Shown piece after piece: positions 1-11,093 of a stretch of DNA of 64,000 nt. Within the stretch, counting starts at the first letter, position 1; each line of letters opens with the position of its first letter. Made by a program: the position numbers and the translations under genes. A model generated the notes under the pieces. The model ran no database searches and had not been told where the DNA came from. It worked only from the letters and a program-made list of their open reading frames with translations. The DNA comes from Monocercomonoides exilis (taxonomy: Eukaryota; Preaxostyla; Oxymonadida; Polymastigidae), in the NCBI GenBank assembly GCA_001643675.2, contig LSRY02000037.1, positions 186,001-250,000 on the forward strand, in the 5' to 3' direction.

Positions 1-632
1 AATCGCTGGATGGTCTGAGTCCGCACATTGTGCTGTTCTCAGAGCACATGGTGATCTGCATTGCGATGCACTCAGACTGCTCGACAGACTCGGATTCATC
101 GTCCATCTCATCATCAACGACTGTTGTGACATCTGCCAGTGATGATGAAAGTGACTCCCTTCCTTCATCATCTTTTGAGGATGAGGAAGAATTCAAAAAA
201 GAGTGCCTTCGGTGGAAGGCGCCGGAGCTGGTGAGTGGAGCGAAGAAGCATGCGACGAAGAAGACAGTGGTGTTTTCGATTGGGATGATGGTGTGGGAGT
301 GTGTGACGCTGAAGATGCCGTTTGGGGAGTATGACGGGTCGGGGGCAGGGGAGCTGATTGTTGAAGGGGCGAGGCCTCGCATGGAGATGATGGAGGGGTC
401 GAGGCTGTCGGGATGTGTGAAGGAGTGTGTACTGCAGAAGGGCAGGGAGCGGCCAGAGCTGGGGAGGCTGAAGCGAGAGTTTTTTGGGTATTTCCCATCG
501 GGAGCAACGATGGTGACAGCGACAGACGCGATTTGGCTGTATGAGGGGAGCGATGTGTTCTATGGAAGTGGGGGTATTTGCAGCAGCAGCGACAGCGACA
601 GCGGCAGCACATGCACAGAAATGGGAGGATGA
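1..632 (+). CDS. 3' end of a beta-helix/pseudokinase receptor gene (partial)
   Basis: The reading frame is open from base 3 to the TGA-type stop at 630-632 and begins outside the window. It matches almost residue for residue the last ~210 amino acids of the giant gene ending at 36976: the same catalytic-loop-like SLDGLSPHIVLF segment, an acidic/serine spacer, then a kinase C-lobe remnant with a WKAPEL (APE-like) motif and a SIGMMVWECVTLKMPFGEY helix. The HRD and DFG catalytic motifs are not recognisable, so I call it a pseudokinase tail by inference. Differences from the copy are concentrated in the acidic spacer and in a C-terminal Ser/Asp repeat (DSDSGS here). This is therefore a tandem paralogue on the same strand, about 36 kb upstream of its copy's end. 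Confidence 0.75.
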   Translation, partial: SLDGLSPHIVLFSEHMVICIAMHSDCSTDSDSSSISSSTTVVTSASDDESDSLPSSSFEDEEEFKKECLRWKAPELVSGAKKHATKKTVVFSIGMMVWECVTLKMPFGEYDGSGAGELIVEGARPRMEMMEGSRLSGCVKECVLQKGRERPELGRLKREFFGYFPSGATMVTATDAIWLYEGSDVFYGSGGICSSSDSDSGSTCTEMGG

Positions 633-1135
633 TAAGTGTTGGGGCTTCTGAAAGACGGTGATGAAAAGCAGAGGAAGGAGAAATGAAGATGAGAGTATTC
701 TTTGATTGGTATTTGGTGAATGAGTGGTGATGGAGGGTGAAGGATTTGAAGGGATGTGATGGATGATTATTTGGGAGGCAGGAGAATGGAGCCATGGCAG
801 AATATTGGATGAGATGGAGGAGCCACAGGGGTGGGAAAAGTTTGTTGGGAGCGACTTCTGAGCAGCTGATGTGAAAGAGTGGTTGTTTCTTCCATTTTAT
901 TTTGTTTTTCAATCTTTTTATTTTTTAATTTTTTAATTTTTTTTATTTTTTTTATTTTTTTTGGAAATTACTCACCTCATGAACTTTTGGAGGCTATGCC
1001 CTATTTTCTGTTAGGTTTCAAATGATCTGTCGATTCTGATATTTTTTTGTATTCGGGATGTTTTCATGAGCCAGCGATTCGGAAATGAATATTGTTGGAT
1101 GAAGAAAATTTTCATGATCAAAGCGTTGAGTGATG
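1..1135 (+). repeat. Segmental duplication, copy 1 (partner 36347-37492)
   Basis: Coding sequence and roughly 500 bases of 3' flank are nearly identical to 36347-37492. The match runs through an A/T homopolymer zone (about 900-960 here, 37250-37320 there, of different length) and the shared text 'ctcacctcatgaacttttgg', and stops near 1135/37492 where the sequences part abruptly. High identity in non-coding flank means a recent duplication or gene conversion rather than selection on protein. The left end of the duplication lies outside the window. Confidence 0.85.
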
Positions 1136-1628
1136 ATTATCCCAAAATAAAATATATTTTGACACTGTTGAAATGTTTTCAAACACATTAATTGTTGTTT
1201 GCAGCTGGACAGAATTCTACCAAAAATTGAATGATCCAAAATGAAAAATTTCTTGATAGAAAGTGAATATTTATCTGTGAAACATTGTTTCTCAAGGATT
1301 TTTGCAGTTATTTCATCTGAAGTGGTGGAAATATCCTTTTCAAGATTTTGATACATATATTTTATCTATTTCCATCCATCCATTGAAACATGAATGGCGT
1401 TGTGATTTTGCAATAATCTGATAATCTTGAATAATTTTGTTTTAAACCCGAGTTACGAATTGAAATTTATTTGGTAAATTGAGCGAGAGTTTATTTTTTT
1501 TTTTAAATAATTTAATTTAATTTTATAATTTTTGAAATCTTTTGGTTTCAAAAGTGCAGATGATGCCTTAGTCAATAAAAGGGAGAAGATAATTTGTTTT
1601 TCATTTGTTCTAATTTTTGAATAATTAT
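1136..1628. other. AT-rich intergenic spacer
   Basis: Between the end of the duplicated flank and the pogo element there is about 490 bases of AT-rich sequence. I see no credible gene here; the open frame on the minus strand at 1018-1356 spans the duplication breakpoint, has no family features and is treated as chance. Confidence 0.5.
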
Positions 1629-1630
1629 TA

Positions 1631-1944
1631 GGGTGGTTTTTTTTATCCGGACTTTTTTTTATCCGGACAAAAATTTAAAATTTAAATATCTCAACAAATA
1701 TTCAATATTAATTTCCAGCAATTTGCACAGTTGTATGTTAGCATATATGACATCGATTCATATACAAATTTTTAATTGCAGTGTTGTATTTTTTTTGAAA
1801 TAAATAATTATTATTTTTGAAAATCCGACTTTTGATGAATTTTTCTATTAAAATAAAATGAGTAAGTCATCTTTAATATACACAACTTATTTTTTCCCAT
1901 GATAGGGTTATCATTTAACCCCAACCCATTTTTTTATTCTGACC
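1631..1944 (+). repeat. Left terminal inverted repeat of the pogo element
   Basis: This matches the complement of 4433-4705 followed by 3875-3916. Both arms come to about 314-315 bases once the nested insertion is removed, which is independent support for the boundaries. The match ends near 'ctgacc' (1939-1944); beyond it the arms diverge. Confidence 0.85.
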
Positions 1945-1975
1945 CAAATGTTTGAAGCGAAAAATTTAGAAAAAT

Positions 1976-3570
1976 TTAAAAAAATACAAAAGAAGAATCA
2001 ATTCTTCGAATTATCTTTCTTTTTCCTGGTTTTCTTTGCATCTCTTCGTTTTCCTCTTCGTTTGGGTCATCGAAAACAACATCAGAGCGTTTTCTTTTGA
2101 TTTTATGTTTGAATTCAACCATTTCATCTTTTTCGTTTTCTATCACTTGTTTCATATCTTTTTCATTCTCCTTTTCTTCATTTCTCCCTAAAAATCTTTC
2201 CCAATCGTCGAGAAGTTCTTTTTTTGTTATTAACTTTCCAAAATAATCGAAACGGTTACGATGGGAAGGAAGAGGGTATTTTGATGACTCCGGTAGTTTG
2301 CGAAGAACTGGACAGAACGTATTATGAAGGACTCCACTTTGTTTAAAAGCTTTTTTAATGACAGAAGGAGTGAAAGCGGAGTGAATTGCTTGAGGAAGCA
2401 CGTCGACAAGTGCTTTTCTCGAAGCAGACGATGAAGTTGACGATGGAACATCAAAGGATGAAGAAAGAGAAGTTTTGAGAGTTGCAAATACTCCTCTATC
2501 GAGTGGCTGAGACAAATGAGTACTGTGGGGGATGAACGTTACGACGTCTATGTTATTTTCTGAGAAAGTTTTCCAAATTGAAGGATCACCGCGTGAAGGA
2601 TGAGAGTCGATGAAAAGAAGACATTTCTCTGTTTCCAGTGACATGCGCATTCTTCTTTCAACGATGGAAGGGAGAAGAACTGTTTCTGCATATTTCTTGA
2701 AGTTTTGCTTGTCCATCCAGCCACTTTTATTAGGCCAGATGTCCAGAGTTGGAGAGAGAAGAGCCTTCAGTTTGTCCTGTTGTTTAACGCTTGGCCAGAG
2801 AATGATGCATGGCAATGAATAACCATCTGCAGCCACGGCAGCAACAAGTGTTGCATTGTCCATTCTTTGCGCTTCCTTGCAGAACCCAGCGCTTTGTCCA
2901 GTTGGATGGATCACCTTAATATTAGCAGCAGATGGTACACGCAAAGATGATTCATCAACATTAAATATTAATGAAGGTATGTAATGATTTTTTTCATGAA
3001 AATCTGTAATCATGTTATACCAAGGCTTCATTACACTCTTGCAGGAAACAGCCAGTCTATTTATATTCAAACTTTTCGGTTTGCTCTTCGTCAACTCAGG
3101 GTGCCGCTTCAAAAACCCATATGCCGCAGCATTTGAAACTGTGATGTGTGGCTCGTTTTCTTCTTTTGTATCGTTTAAAACATTTTCCATCTTGCAAAAA
3201 AATAACATAAATTAAATATTCAAAGTGAACAAACCAATTCTCTTGTTTTCTTCATTGTTAAACTGCTCCCACAAATAGAATCAATTTTGATCACATCCAA
3301 AACTGTTTCTTCTTTCTCTTTGCTGATTGCCTGAGGTCTCCCTGGTTTTCCAACTTGCCTTTTTGTTCGCAACACCCGAACTGCGTTTTTTATACTACTG
3401 CGGCTGAATTGCTTAGAATTAATGGCGTCTGTGATCCTGACGACGCCATCATGCACAATATGTGCCATTCGTTCCAGTTTATTCTTGTATTTTCTATATT
3501 GAAAAGATAACATGGCATGCTTAAATTTTGTCTGCCCTGCTTTTCTTTTTTCTTTAACAAGTATTTTCAT
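1976..3570 (-). CDS. pogo/Tigger-family transposase (DDE_1, CENP-B-like), one intron
   Basis: This encodes the nuclear DDE transposase expected to cut and paste the surrounding element at TA sites. Exon 1 (3570-3235) gives a basic ~112-residue N-terminus with a helix-turn-helix-like GKPGRPQAISKEKEETV stretch. Exon 2 (3190-1976) carries the catalytic domain with NVDESS (first Asp), LFIDSHPSRGD (second Asp) and HSTHLSQPLDRGVF (third acidic position, DDxD style of pogo/jerky). The C-terminus is a basic/acidic tail. The two frames are joined by a 44-base GT-AG intron (3234-3191, donor GTTTG, acceptor GCAAG), phase 0, so the protein is continuous (about 516 residues). No frameshift or internal stop is seen, so it may be recently active. 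The very short intron is inferred from frame and splice signals; separate ORFs are the alternative. Confidence 0.85.
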
Positions 3571-3739
3571 TATTTATTTTAAGGTTTTGATCTAATTTTC
3601 ATTTTTTTAAAAAAAAAATTGAATTTCAAAAAAAAAAAATTATTTAAAAATATATTTTGATTGAACAAAGTGGCTTTACACCCCTTGAAACCAACCAATT
3701 TCTCGTGGAAGCTTGATGGAAGGTTTTAAACCCCCATCT

Positions 3740-3754
3740 CCCCCCCCCCCCCCC
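3740..3754. repeat. Poly-C run (15 C)
   Basis: An uninterrupted C homopolymer sits inside the pogo element upstream of the transposase start (minus-strand direction), a striking contrast with the AT-rich surroundings. It is prone to slippage and to assembly error. Confidence 0.8.
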
Positions 3755-3916
3755 ATGAGAAATAGGCTTCATTTCAAAATACATTTTAAAAAATTCAATA
3801 TAGATTCCTTTTATTCAAAAAATTAAGTTAATATTTCATAAAGTGGGATATGAAACTTTTGTAATAAAAAAAAAGGTCAGAGTAAAAAAAAAGGAGGGGG
3901 TTAAATAATAACCCTA

Positions 3917-4430
3917 TAAACAATTTAGGTTATTATTTATTTTCCACAATTTACTCTTTCTAACCGAATGAAAATCTGTCATTTTTGAAAAACCATTGTC
4001 AATTGGACACCTTTAAAACTATTTTTCATTAAATGAAGGAGCATCAAAGTGAATTTAACACATGCATAAATTAATATAATTGTTATATAATATTACCACA
4101 AAGTTATAATTAAAAATGATTCAGTAGGAATTTCAAAAGCTTCATTTGTTTCAAATTTAGATGATAAATAATGATCATTTTCATTGAATTATCTACTATA
4201 TTGAATTAAATGAAATGAAAATAGAATCATTAAAAATTTCATCTTATAAATAATTTTAATATAACAATTATATTAATTTATGCATGTGTTAAATTCACTT
4301 TGATGCTCCTTCATTTAATGAAAAATATTTTTAAATGTGTCCAATTGACAATGGTTTTTCAAAAATGACAGATTTTCATTCGGTTAGAAAGAGTAAATTG
4401 TGGAAAATAAATAATAACCAGAATTGTTTA
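3917..4430. mobile_element. Nested 514-bp foldback/MITE-like element
   Basis: It begins TAAACAATTTAGG and ends with the near-complement CCAGAATTGTTTA, flanked by TA (3915-3916 and 4431-4432). The two arms, about 3917-4095 and 4255-4430, are near-perfect complements, so the whole forms a long hairpin with a loop of ~160 bases. It has no coding capacity. It interrupts the right terminal repeat of the pogo element: the sequence on either side, joined at one TA, restores the match to the left repeat (cccta|tcatggg). It is most simply a non-autonomous TA-targeting element mobilised by another Tc1/mariner-type transposase. Confidence 0.85.
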
Positions 4431-4867
4431 TATCATGGGAAAAAATAAGTTGTGTATATTAAAGATGACTTACTCATTTTATTTTAATAGAAAAATTCAT
4501 CAAAAGTCGGATTTTCAAAAATAATAATTATTTATTTCAAAAAAAATACAACACTGCAATTAAAAATTTGTATATGAATCGATGTCATATATGCTAACAT
4601 ACAACTGTGCAAATTGCTGGAAATTAATATTGAATATTTGTTGAGATATTTAAATTTTAAATTTTTGTCCGGATAAAAAAAAAGTCCGGATAAAAAAAAC
4701 CACCCTATTTGAATTTTTTTGTTGTTGCATCACTTCATTTTGATGAATCTGGATGATTAATCACTTTAAGCAAACATATGAATATTAATTTTTGTACCGT
4801 TTTGTGAAATGAATTGAAAAAGAAAATCAAAAATTGTGTGTCATGAAACTCCAAGTATCTCATTTTC

Positions 4868-6417
4868 TCAAACATTCACAAGATAATCATAAATATCCAA
4901 TGATAATTTACGATAACGTTTTCCTTTTAGATAATTCAACACTTCATAAAAGCTTGTGATTGCATCTTCAAATCCTTCTTCTTCCAACATATCAAAAACC
5001 TTCCTTTTGCTTGTCTCTCTTTCCTCTTTTTCCATTTCCTCTTTCTTCTTTCCTTTCAATTTCTTTGCAATCAAATCAAAGAATTGCAAACAATAAATTG
5101 TTTTTTCATCATTCAATGTCGATTGCTGAATCTCCTCCAAAATGAAATCAACAGCTCCGCCTTTCAATAAGTCATCACCTTTCACAGCATTTTGATCTGC
5201 GGCCTCTTCAAATGAACAAATGCACCAGTAGCTTATATCTCTATTGTTCTCTTTTGCTGCTCTGAACGCCCTTGAAATTCCGTCGATTAGTCCCACAAAT
5301 TCTTCATTCCACATTTTGCAATTGAGGAAATAGCACTTCAAAGTTCCGAGCCATCCGATCAAAGCAAACTCTTCTTTTATCTGTTTTCCTCTTTCATCTT
5401 TTTTTTCTCTTTTCCAATCTGCACATTTCGAAAGCTCTTCCATTTCAGTTGACGCTTCTTTAATAAAATGTAATTCATTCACAATCACTCCTTCCAAACA
5501 TTCTTCGTATTCGAATTCGTTCATCAAAAACTGCCAAGCAGACTGATAGGCAAGTCGAGTGAGGTTGTGATGCTCCTGATGATATTCGATGATCTCTTTG
5601 ATTTCATCCAAATACAATTCTTTATCACATCTCTAACAATAATAATATTGAGAAAAGAAAACAATAATATCAAAAATGAAATAGAAATGCTCAAACATAA
5701 TAGATAATGTTGCTCAAAGATAGCAAAGCCATTTCCACTTCTTTTTGAGATTCATCATCTTCCTCTTTCTTTGAGGCAGCTTTCAGAAAACAAGGCAAAC
5801 ATATTGAAGGAAATTCGTTTGGTGCAAGTGCACAATTCAACAGATAGCATTCACAAAGATTAACAAGTTGATATTCATCCTTTCCATCTTTTTTCTTATT
5901 TTCCTCAATTATCATCTTTTCTATTCTGTTGCTCAAAGAAGAAAACGAAAAACTGCAATCAAACGTCCTTTTCAACGTCATACAATATCCTATGTGCGTA
6001 AGAAGCAAAACGGCATTTTCCAAATGCATTTTCTTTTCTTCAATCATTTTGTCTATGCAATTGAATAGTTCTTCAGTGAAAATAGATTCGAATTCTTCTT
6101 TGCCCATCTCCTCCATTAGTCCATAAAGTTCCTCCATTTTTTGTTTCTGCTCACTTTCAGCGGAATGTTCAAGCTCAGAAAACAATTCTTCAAAGAAAAA
6201 AGAAAAAAATATGATCATCAAAAAATTTGTATGCAATATTAATTGCAAACCAGTGAATCTTTCAGTTGCATTCTTTGCCTGAATTAATGAAAATGAATTT
6301 CAATCAGACAACACAAGAATTGAGCCATTCAAGTGAAAAACAGGAAACACAGAAAGAAATGAAAAGCATATTGCAAAAAATTTGAAACAGTCATGAAAAT
6401 ATAAGTATTCATACCAT
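4868..6417 (-). CDS. Lineage-type alpha-helical protein with LAYQSAWQFL motif
   Basis: My model is complement(4868-5632, 5697-6187, 6251-6278, 6415-6417), 428 residues. Introns of 64, 63 and 136 bases have GTTTG, GTTTG and GTATG donors and keep phase; the 28-base second exon (AKNATERFT...) and the single-codon first exon (ATG) are predictions. The protein is helical and rich in Glu/Lys: ELFSELEHS near the start, a Cys-rich CECYLLNCA region, then IIEYHQEHHNLTRLAYQSAWQF in the second half. I recognise this pattern as a large family of unknown function in oxymonad-type genomes; the fold may be armadillo/HEAT-like, which is inference. The reading frame looks intact. It lies just downstream of the pogo element and no partner gene is apparent. 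Confidence 0.7.
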
Positions 6418-8611
6418 TCTTCTCTGTATTAGTATTTTTGACAAAGAATTGAAAAGAATACAAACTTTATCTAATTTAATTTGTTGTTATGGATTCTTTG
6501 ATCTCAATCTTTATCGGATTGTGTTGAATATTGCTAAAAATATAAGAACAGCGAGTGAATATGCATTCCTAAATAAGAAATATTATTTCCTGTTATGATA
6601 GCTGGATATGGTGGAGATACAAAAATTTTCAAATTATATTCGATGACTTTTTATAATTGGAAGACCAAGATGAATACAACAATTTTGTTATTTAATGAAA
6701 ATATCTGAATTCTTGCAATATATATTGCATTATTTGTTGTGAAAATATTTCCTTCTGCTTCCTTTTAAAAGCCCATGAATCCGACTTATTGTTTAAATGG
6801 GAAATCTCATCTTTGGAGAGCAAAATGATGAGAATGGAGCTGATTAATAAATAACAATTAGGAAACAAAGGAATATATGCAAACATCCAGCCTTTCATTA
6901 TTTTTATTCGGTGCAAGAGAAGAAAGCAACTTCAGCTTTCAATCAAATGAAAGAGGAAAAAAAGATAGAATTCAGTGAAAACAGTTCATTATTCAAAATA
7001 ACACAGAATTTTGTGGCTCAAGATTGGAGGAATTGCTTTGAGTATTTTTATGCAAGGAAATGGTGGATCAAATCAAATGAAGAAAACAAATACATCAAAG
7101 TTGCAATGAAAAAATGAAAAAAGAGTTTCACAATTGAATCTTTGATGATTTCTGTTTCTGAAGCTAATCCAGACAAATGTGAAATGAAAGAGTATACTTT
7201 TTATGATTCTTTTATTTTTCAAATCGTCTGAGGAATACCATCAACAAAGCATCTGATTATCAGAAAGTGCCACTGGGAAGATTTGAACTTCGTGTTTCAG
7301 CATTTTCTTTTCAAAATGTTAGTCATTTGAGAGAGATATACTACAAATGATTTAAGATCGATTTATTCAAAGTGCAGAATTTGAAAGAGAAAGAAGTTAT
7401 TATCTTTATTCGTTGTTTATCTTTCAACTCTTTTATTATTGAATTCTGTTTCATTGAAATGCATGGCCGTGGGTTTTTCTTTTTGATCATCGAAGAATGC
7501 CTCACAATCACATTGTCACACGCAGTATGAGTATTTTTTGGATAAGTTTCGACTTCTTTCATCTTTTTTTCTCGACATTGATGAAATATAGCAATTTTAT
7601 TTCATTTTGGCTCAGATGCTGTTTTCATCTTCCATGTCTTCGTAGTTTTGGGTTTCATTTCATTTCCACAAGCAGAAGCATATCATCCTCAAAACATAGA
7701 GACTTGAATGCTCCTGTTTCTTTCAGCAGCTTTTGTTCATTTGATTCGATTTGTGGTTATTTTATTCACAAATTCAAAAACAGTTATTCAAAAGAGAAGA
7801 AATGGTGAATGTTGTATGGGGCGTTCTTCGTTATTATTTCTGAGTGCATATGCATATCAGAATTTTGTTTGAAAATTAAGAGACAAAATGGATGAATAGA
7901 GCTATTTGACCAGCTGGATGATATCCATTTTTTATTTGCTTCAATTTCACACTGAAAGTTTCAATTCACCATCGATTCTATTGAACAATTGTCTGAAGAG
8001 AATGGTTGTTATTTGTTCTGTTGTATTCTCAGTTAATTGTCAACGAATGATGAATTAATTGAAGCGAAACGAAGAATGTGAGAAGTGTGAAGAAAAAGGC
8101 AAACGAGCAAAGAAATGGATTGTTTGTATCGTTGGAAAACATTTTCACTCCCAATCTCTGTTTTGATATTTTTTCTTGTTGACAGTCAATAAATTCGAAA
8201 CATTGTTTTTCTTACTTTCTGAGTTTCATTGTGTTTGAACAGTGATCTTTTGGAGATAGAATCTCAATCATCAACTGATTACTCTATAAAAATTGATAAA
8301 CTGATTCCAGTTGAATTGAGCAGATGAAAGGAAGAAAATGAAGAGTTTTCTTTCATTGAATAATTTTTAAATAAAGAAATTTTATTTATATTTGAAAAAT
8401 ACAGAAATAATCAGAAAAAGATAGCTTTTAAAATTGGAATTCACGAAAAAAATTAGGCAAAGATATAAAATTGGAGGAAGATGAAGAAAGCCTTGAAGCA
8501 AGAAGAAAGAAATAGAAGAGAAAAAGGCAAATGGAGAAGATCCTGTTACCTCATGATCAACTCCCTTAATTATTAATATTCTGTTATTTATTCTTATTGT
8601 GTTTTTTAGGT

Positions 8612-8700
8612 TTTAGGGTTTTGAAGAGTTAAACAATTTCATATTGGATAGTGTGATGGTTTAGGGTTTTACCGAGCAAATTTAGGGTTAGGGTTAACCC
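8612..8700 (+). repeat. Interstitial telomere-like motif cluster
   Basis: TTTAGGG occurs at 8612-8618, 8660-8666 and 8681-8687, TTAGGG at 8688-8693, and the inverted form TTAACCC immediately after (8694-8700). The copies are scattered rather than a perfect tandem, so this is not a telomere; it could be a healed break or a promoter motif of the gene at 9121. Confidence 0.6.
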
Positions 8701-8736
8701 TAGAAGAGATTTTCAAAATGAAAATGATATAAATAG

Positions 8737-8820
8737 TGGGTAGGATCACCTTGGTACCAGGATCTACTCCACTTGCCGAGAAAAACCAAGTTATTTCAAA
8801 ATAAAAAAAAAAAAAAAAAA
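8737..8820 (+). other. Imperfect hairpin followed by an 18-A tract
   Basis: GTAGGATCACCTTGGTACC pairs imperfectly with CAGGATCTAC just downstream, followed by a less AT-rich segment and then A18 at 8803-8820. The combination of a structured GC-richer head and a poly-A tail looks like a small retroposed RNA, but I see no clear pol III A/B boxes and no flanking duplication. Confidence 0.3.
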
Positions 8821-9120
8821 GAGTACAATGTTGAAATCTTTATATTCAATGGACAAATGATTTTCCTTGATTTTCTGTTTTTTCACAAAAGAACAGTTGT
8901 GTAACTCGAATATCTGTCAAATTAACAATATCTTCACTTTTGCATATTTTTTTTTAAATGTTAATTTGAATATCTGATTTCTTCATTTGACGAGTTTTTA
9001 TTTTTTTTAGTGAATTATACTTTTGTGAAAATGAGAAATTTGTTGATTTGATATCAAAATAAATCGAAACAATAAAAGTACATATGGTATTGATCATGTT
9101 CATTTGAATAAAAGCACATT

Positions 9121-11093
9121 ATGAGTCTCTTAAGATTAGCCGAAAGATTCAAATTGTCTAGGGAGGAAACTTTGAGCGAATTGGGTCTGGAAATTTCTGA
9201 TTCAAGCGAGGAAAAGAAAGAAGGATTTTTAGCATTGATGAAAGAAACAGCTTTGCTTCTTCGAGGGATTGTACGTGGGGAAGTGGAAGAAGACATAAGG
9301 AACATTCTCAAGGAAGAATATGGAATGAGTGGAAGTGATGCGTCCAGGATTGCTGAGGAAGTTGTTGCTGAGAACTGTTTGTTTTCAAATTTTTCGTTTT
9401 CAATTTGAAAATTGAAATACCAAAACATTTTTTATGTATAGCTTCGAGTGCCCCGTCAAAGAATGCAGACGGAGAATTTTTTGGTTTTGGAGAAAAAACA
9501 ATACAAAGCTTGACAAATGAGAAATTGTCCTTTCCATCTCATTTATCTTCGAAAACAGCAAGTGTATCAGAAATTGACAAGGTTAATCCTTCTCTCGCTC
9601 GCCGAGTCATTCCTTCAAAAAGCAGTTTGCATTCATTTGCTCCAATGTGCAGTTCAGAGATTTCTGTTGGGTTGCCAAATTGTGTGCCGTGCTTTGAAAG
9701 TTCAGCAGCAGAGCCAAAGCCAATTTTTTCTTTCGGGCTTAAAGCAGCTGAGCATTTGCCGGTTGATATTTCATCAGCTGAACCATTTTTTGCCTCATCT
9801 TCTTCATTCGGTGAGCCTCCATCATCAAATATTTGGCGCAGTTTAGGTGAAGAAGATGGCTTCACTGAATTTCCAAAAAATGCTTTTGGAGAAGAAGATC
9901 AAGTGCTGAAAGGCAGAATTCAAAAGCAGGGAAAGAAGAACAAGGGAGAGCGCGAATCTGAAAAAGGAGACGAATCAGAAGACTCAAAAGATGAGAGCAT
10001 CTCCTATGAGAGTTGCTCTGATGAAAGCGACTCTGATTCCTCTTGCTCTTCTTTCGCATCTTCTTCTTCATCTGAAGGAGGGAAAGGAAAAGAAGGATAT
10101 AAGGAAAACAAAAAGCCTGTGAAAGGAAGTTTGCATTCTTTGTTTTTATTTTGATTTTTTGTTATTATTGCATCCGATATTTATTGCAAATATTATTTTC
10201 AAATTTTGAAACATTTCATTTTCCGTTGTTTATTTTTTTCAGAAATGAGAGGACCGCTTCATTTTCTTTCTGAAGAGACATCTGGGTATGATCCGACTCT
10301 TGACGAAAGGGCACAACTGTCGCAGAAGGAGCGGCTCATTCGAGTGAATAGAGCATCAGTCATTCCCATTTGTTTGGGAAATCCATTCAGCAAGGGCATT
10401 TGGCGGGTGGATCTGCTTTTGAAAGAGACGTTCGAGTTAAGAGGATTTGGCCTTCTGAGAATATACAAAAGCGACATGAAGAACGCAATCAAGAAGCGCG
10501 ATTCGTCACTGAAGCCAAAGAAGATGAAGGGGCATTCTTCTGTTCATGCAACATCGAACCCATTTGCTTCAACAAATCCATTTGCACCCTCTAATCCATT
10601 TGGATTCGCTTCGAGTGCGAATCCGTTTGCCTCGACAAATCCATTTGCAGCCCCAGTGGGAAGTGAGAGTCATTCCCCAATTCAATATGTTGCATTGGAT
10701 TCAGATGGAATTATCTCGAATCTAAATGGAGACATGAAAGATGGACAGAGGTTGACCAGCGAATGGAAGTCAAAGGGATCACAAGTTGCATGCGAGGTTA
10801 ACACAAAGAAAAAAATAGCGACATTCTTTGTGAATCGAAAAAAGCAACCCGTTCTTATTTCAAAGGTTCCGAAATGCGTTCAATTTCAGGTTTCTCTTTT
10901 TTTTTTTATTATAAATTCGAAAAAGGCTGAAGTTATTTTTTGTATATATACATGTGTTCCGTTTAAAACCTAGATTGTGATACATGCTAATGGAGCATCC
11001 GTAAAGGTGCTTCGGTTGGACAAGATAAAGAAGCCAACAGGTCCCAAAAAAATTAAAGGAGAAAAAAATGTTGAGTTTAATGAGCGTAGATAA
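9121..11093 (+). CDS. NPF-repeat protein with SPRY-like C-terminus
   Basis: My model is join(9121-9376, 9442-10128, 10243-10889, 10974-11093), 569 residues; introns of 65, 114 and 84 bases preserve phase (donors GTTTG, GTTTG, GTTTC). The N-terminus (1-85) is helical and charged (LSREETLSELGLEI). The centre is disordered with a Ser/Asp/Glu-rich stretch (around nt 9960-10080). A run of NPF motifs (NPFAS, NPFAP, NPFGF, NPFAS, NPFAA, nt ~10557-10650) follows; NPF is the ligand of EH domains, so a membrane-traffic role is possible. The last ~110 residues (DGQRLTSEWKSKGSQ, VNTKKKIATFFVNRKKQP, VQFQIVIHANGASVKVL) resemble the beta-strand pattern of B30.2/SPRY-like modules and are paralleled by the end of the gene at 59183-62381. 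Function is unknown. Confidence 0.75.

Larger units (their letters stand above)
1631..4705 (-). mobile_element. pogo/Tigger-type DNA transposon with long terminal inverted repeats
   Basis: The ends are inverted copies starting GGGTGGTTTTTTTTATCCGG at 1631 and finishing with its complement at 4705, each flanked by TA (1629-1630 and 4706-4707), the target-site duplication of the Tc1/mariner/pogo group. The repeats are about 315 bases: 1631-1944 on the left; on the right 4433-4705 plus 3875-3916, split by a nested element. The element carries one transposase gene on the minus strand (1976-3570). Each end has two copies of ATCCGGAC (1645-1652 and 1661-1668; complements at 4667-4674 and 4684-4691), plausible transposase-binding sites. 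Coding capacity looks complete, but the nested insertion in one terminal repeat may have crippled mobility. Confidence 0.9.
6418..9120. other. AT-rich intergenic region
   Basis: About 2.7 kb separates the divergently transcribed genes at 4868-6417 (-) and 9121-11093 (+), so the promoters of both must lie in it. Short open frames near 6692-7117 and 7341-7808 have AT-driven composition, no domain and no splice context, and I do not call them. The only notable sub-features are telomere-like motifs at 8612-8700 and a hairpin plus poly-A at 8737-8820. Confidence 0.5.

Noticed and set aside
193-912. Minus-strand open frame antisense to the receptor end
   Set aside because: Shadow of the duplicated coding region; the same shadow appears at 36540-37256 and has only low-complexity Ser/Pro/His composition.
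3720-3760. Possible CRISPR or telomeric array from C-rich run
   Set aside because: Single homopolymer within a eukaryotic transposon; no repeat-spacer periodicity.
7260-7300. tRNA-like 3' end on the minus strand (GTTCAAATCTTCCC followed by GTGGCA)
   Set aside because: The T-arm pairs only 4 of 5 and no matching 5' acceptor strand (TGCCACT) lies at tRNA distance.
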